Assembly (NCBI RefSeq): GCF_028736115.1
Contig: NZ_CP117877.1
Location: 558,001-622,000, forward strand
From: Mucilaginibacter sp. KACC 22063
Lineage (GTDB): Bacteria; Bacteroidota; Bacteroidia; Sphingobacteriales; Sphingobacteriaceae
Length of the DNA stretch: 64,000 bases
Direction: 5' to 3'
The notes beneath the pieces were generated by a model. It had not been told where the DNA came from. It did no database searches and saw nothing but the letters and a program-made list of their open reading frames with translations. The position numbers were made by a program, and so were the translations under genes. Of this stretch, positions 63,856 to 64,000 are shown one piece after another; position 1 is the first letter of the stretch, and each line of letters opens with the position of its first letter.

Positions 63856-64000
63856 TTAACTACAACCCATAGAGTTACCGCAGTTTAAGCATTTATAACA
63901 GGTGCCGCTACGCACAGTAGTGTGTCCGCAGGTATTACATGCAGGGGCATCGCTTTGCACACCCATACTTAAATCAACACTAAGTTGTTTTTTAGCGCCG
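63856..64000 (-). CDS. nrdJ: Adenosylcobalamin-dependent ribonucleotide reductase, C-terminal end (cut by window edge)
   Basis: Only the last 48 codons are in the window. They read ...KKQLSVDLSMGVQSDAPACN, then TCGHTTVRSGTCYKCLNCG and NSMGCS: the cysteine-rich tail typical of class II (B12-dependent) ribonucleotide reductases, where CxxC pairs bind zinc and help re-reduce the active site. The rest lies to the right. Use of cobalamin is inferred from the family. Confidence 0.85.
   Translation of the reverse strand, partial: GAKKQLSVDLSMGVQSDAPACNTCGHTTVRSGTCYKCLNCGNSMGCS

Overview
The window is a stretch of chromosome from a member of the Bacteroidota, most likely the family Sphingobacteriaceae (Mucilaginibacter/Pedobacter-like). 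Evidence read from the sequence: a 2.3 kb-codon SprA (type IX secretion translocon), DUF4292 and head-GIN adhesin-like proteins, LptE next to a sigma-54 activator, a two-gene TatA set, promoters of the TAnnTTTG type, almost no Shine-Dalgarno sequences, and family-specific intergenic repeats. I found no tRNA, rRNA, CRISPR array, transposase or prophage gene. Most of it is ordinary core genome; the unusual material is in repeats and regulatory DNA.

Layout. 1-5.4 kb: the end of a hybrid histidine kinase, an OmpA lipoprotein, comF-like gene, rlmN and an amidohydrolase. 5.4-11.6 kb: acylphosphatase, a MOP-type flippase, dUTPase, a TPR protein, a DUF4292 lipoprotein and an EnvC-like protein with a degenerate LytM domain. 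11.6-25.2 kb: two tatA genes, gatA, a lytic transglycosylase with LysM, malic enzyme, ruvA and sprA. 25.2-28.2 kb (minus strand): a GIN-domain protein, a small conserved protein and an AsmA-like protein. 28.3-37 kb: miaB, a four-helix-bundle (S23/IVP-type) gene, a sigma-54 activator, lptE, a large acidic protein, secG, groES and groEL; apart from the four-helix gene this is a neighbourhood I remember as conserved in Bacteroidota. 37-47 kb: a mixed metabolic block (aminotransferase, fatty acid desaturase, LLM oxidoreductase, Gfo/Idh/MocA oxidoreductase, thioredoxin-fold lipoproteins, acyl-CoA dehydrogenase). 47-53.3 kb: small HTH regulator, M13 peptidase, nicotinamide riboside uptake pair (pnuC plus kinase), and an ECF sigma/anti-sigma/adhesin-like operon. 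53.4-59 kb: rlmI-like, csaA, SdpI-like, tadA, sod, small lipoprotein, quinone oxidoreductase and a PaaE-like reductase. 59-64 kb (minus strand): iron acquisition (PepSY protein and TonB receptor), oxyR and the end of a B12-dependent ribonucleotide reductase.

Links between regions. The ECF sigma operon (50.75 kb) and the distant GIN-domain gene (25.9 kb) carry the same 11-base promoter block followed by TGTCT, so they are probably one regulon. The TonB receptor promoter is bracketed by two identical 18-bp operator-like copies and by a tight inverted repeat, beside oxyR. Five genes have a TAnnTTTG box ending only 4-6 bases before the start codon, implying leaderless mRNAs. The most unusual item is a 92-bp palindromic repeat inserted in frame inside miaB, adding about 31 codons, with a degraded cousin near sod; another dispersed-repeat type lies near 59 kb.
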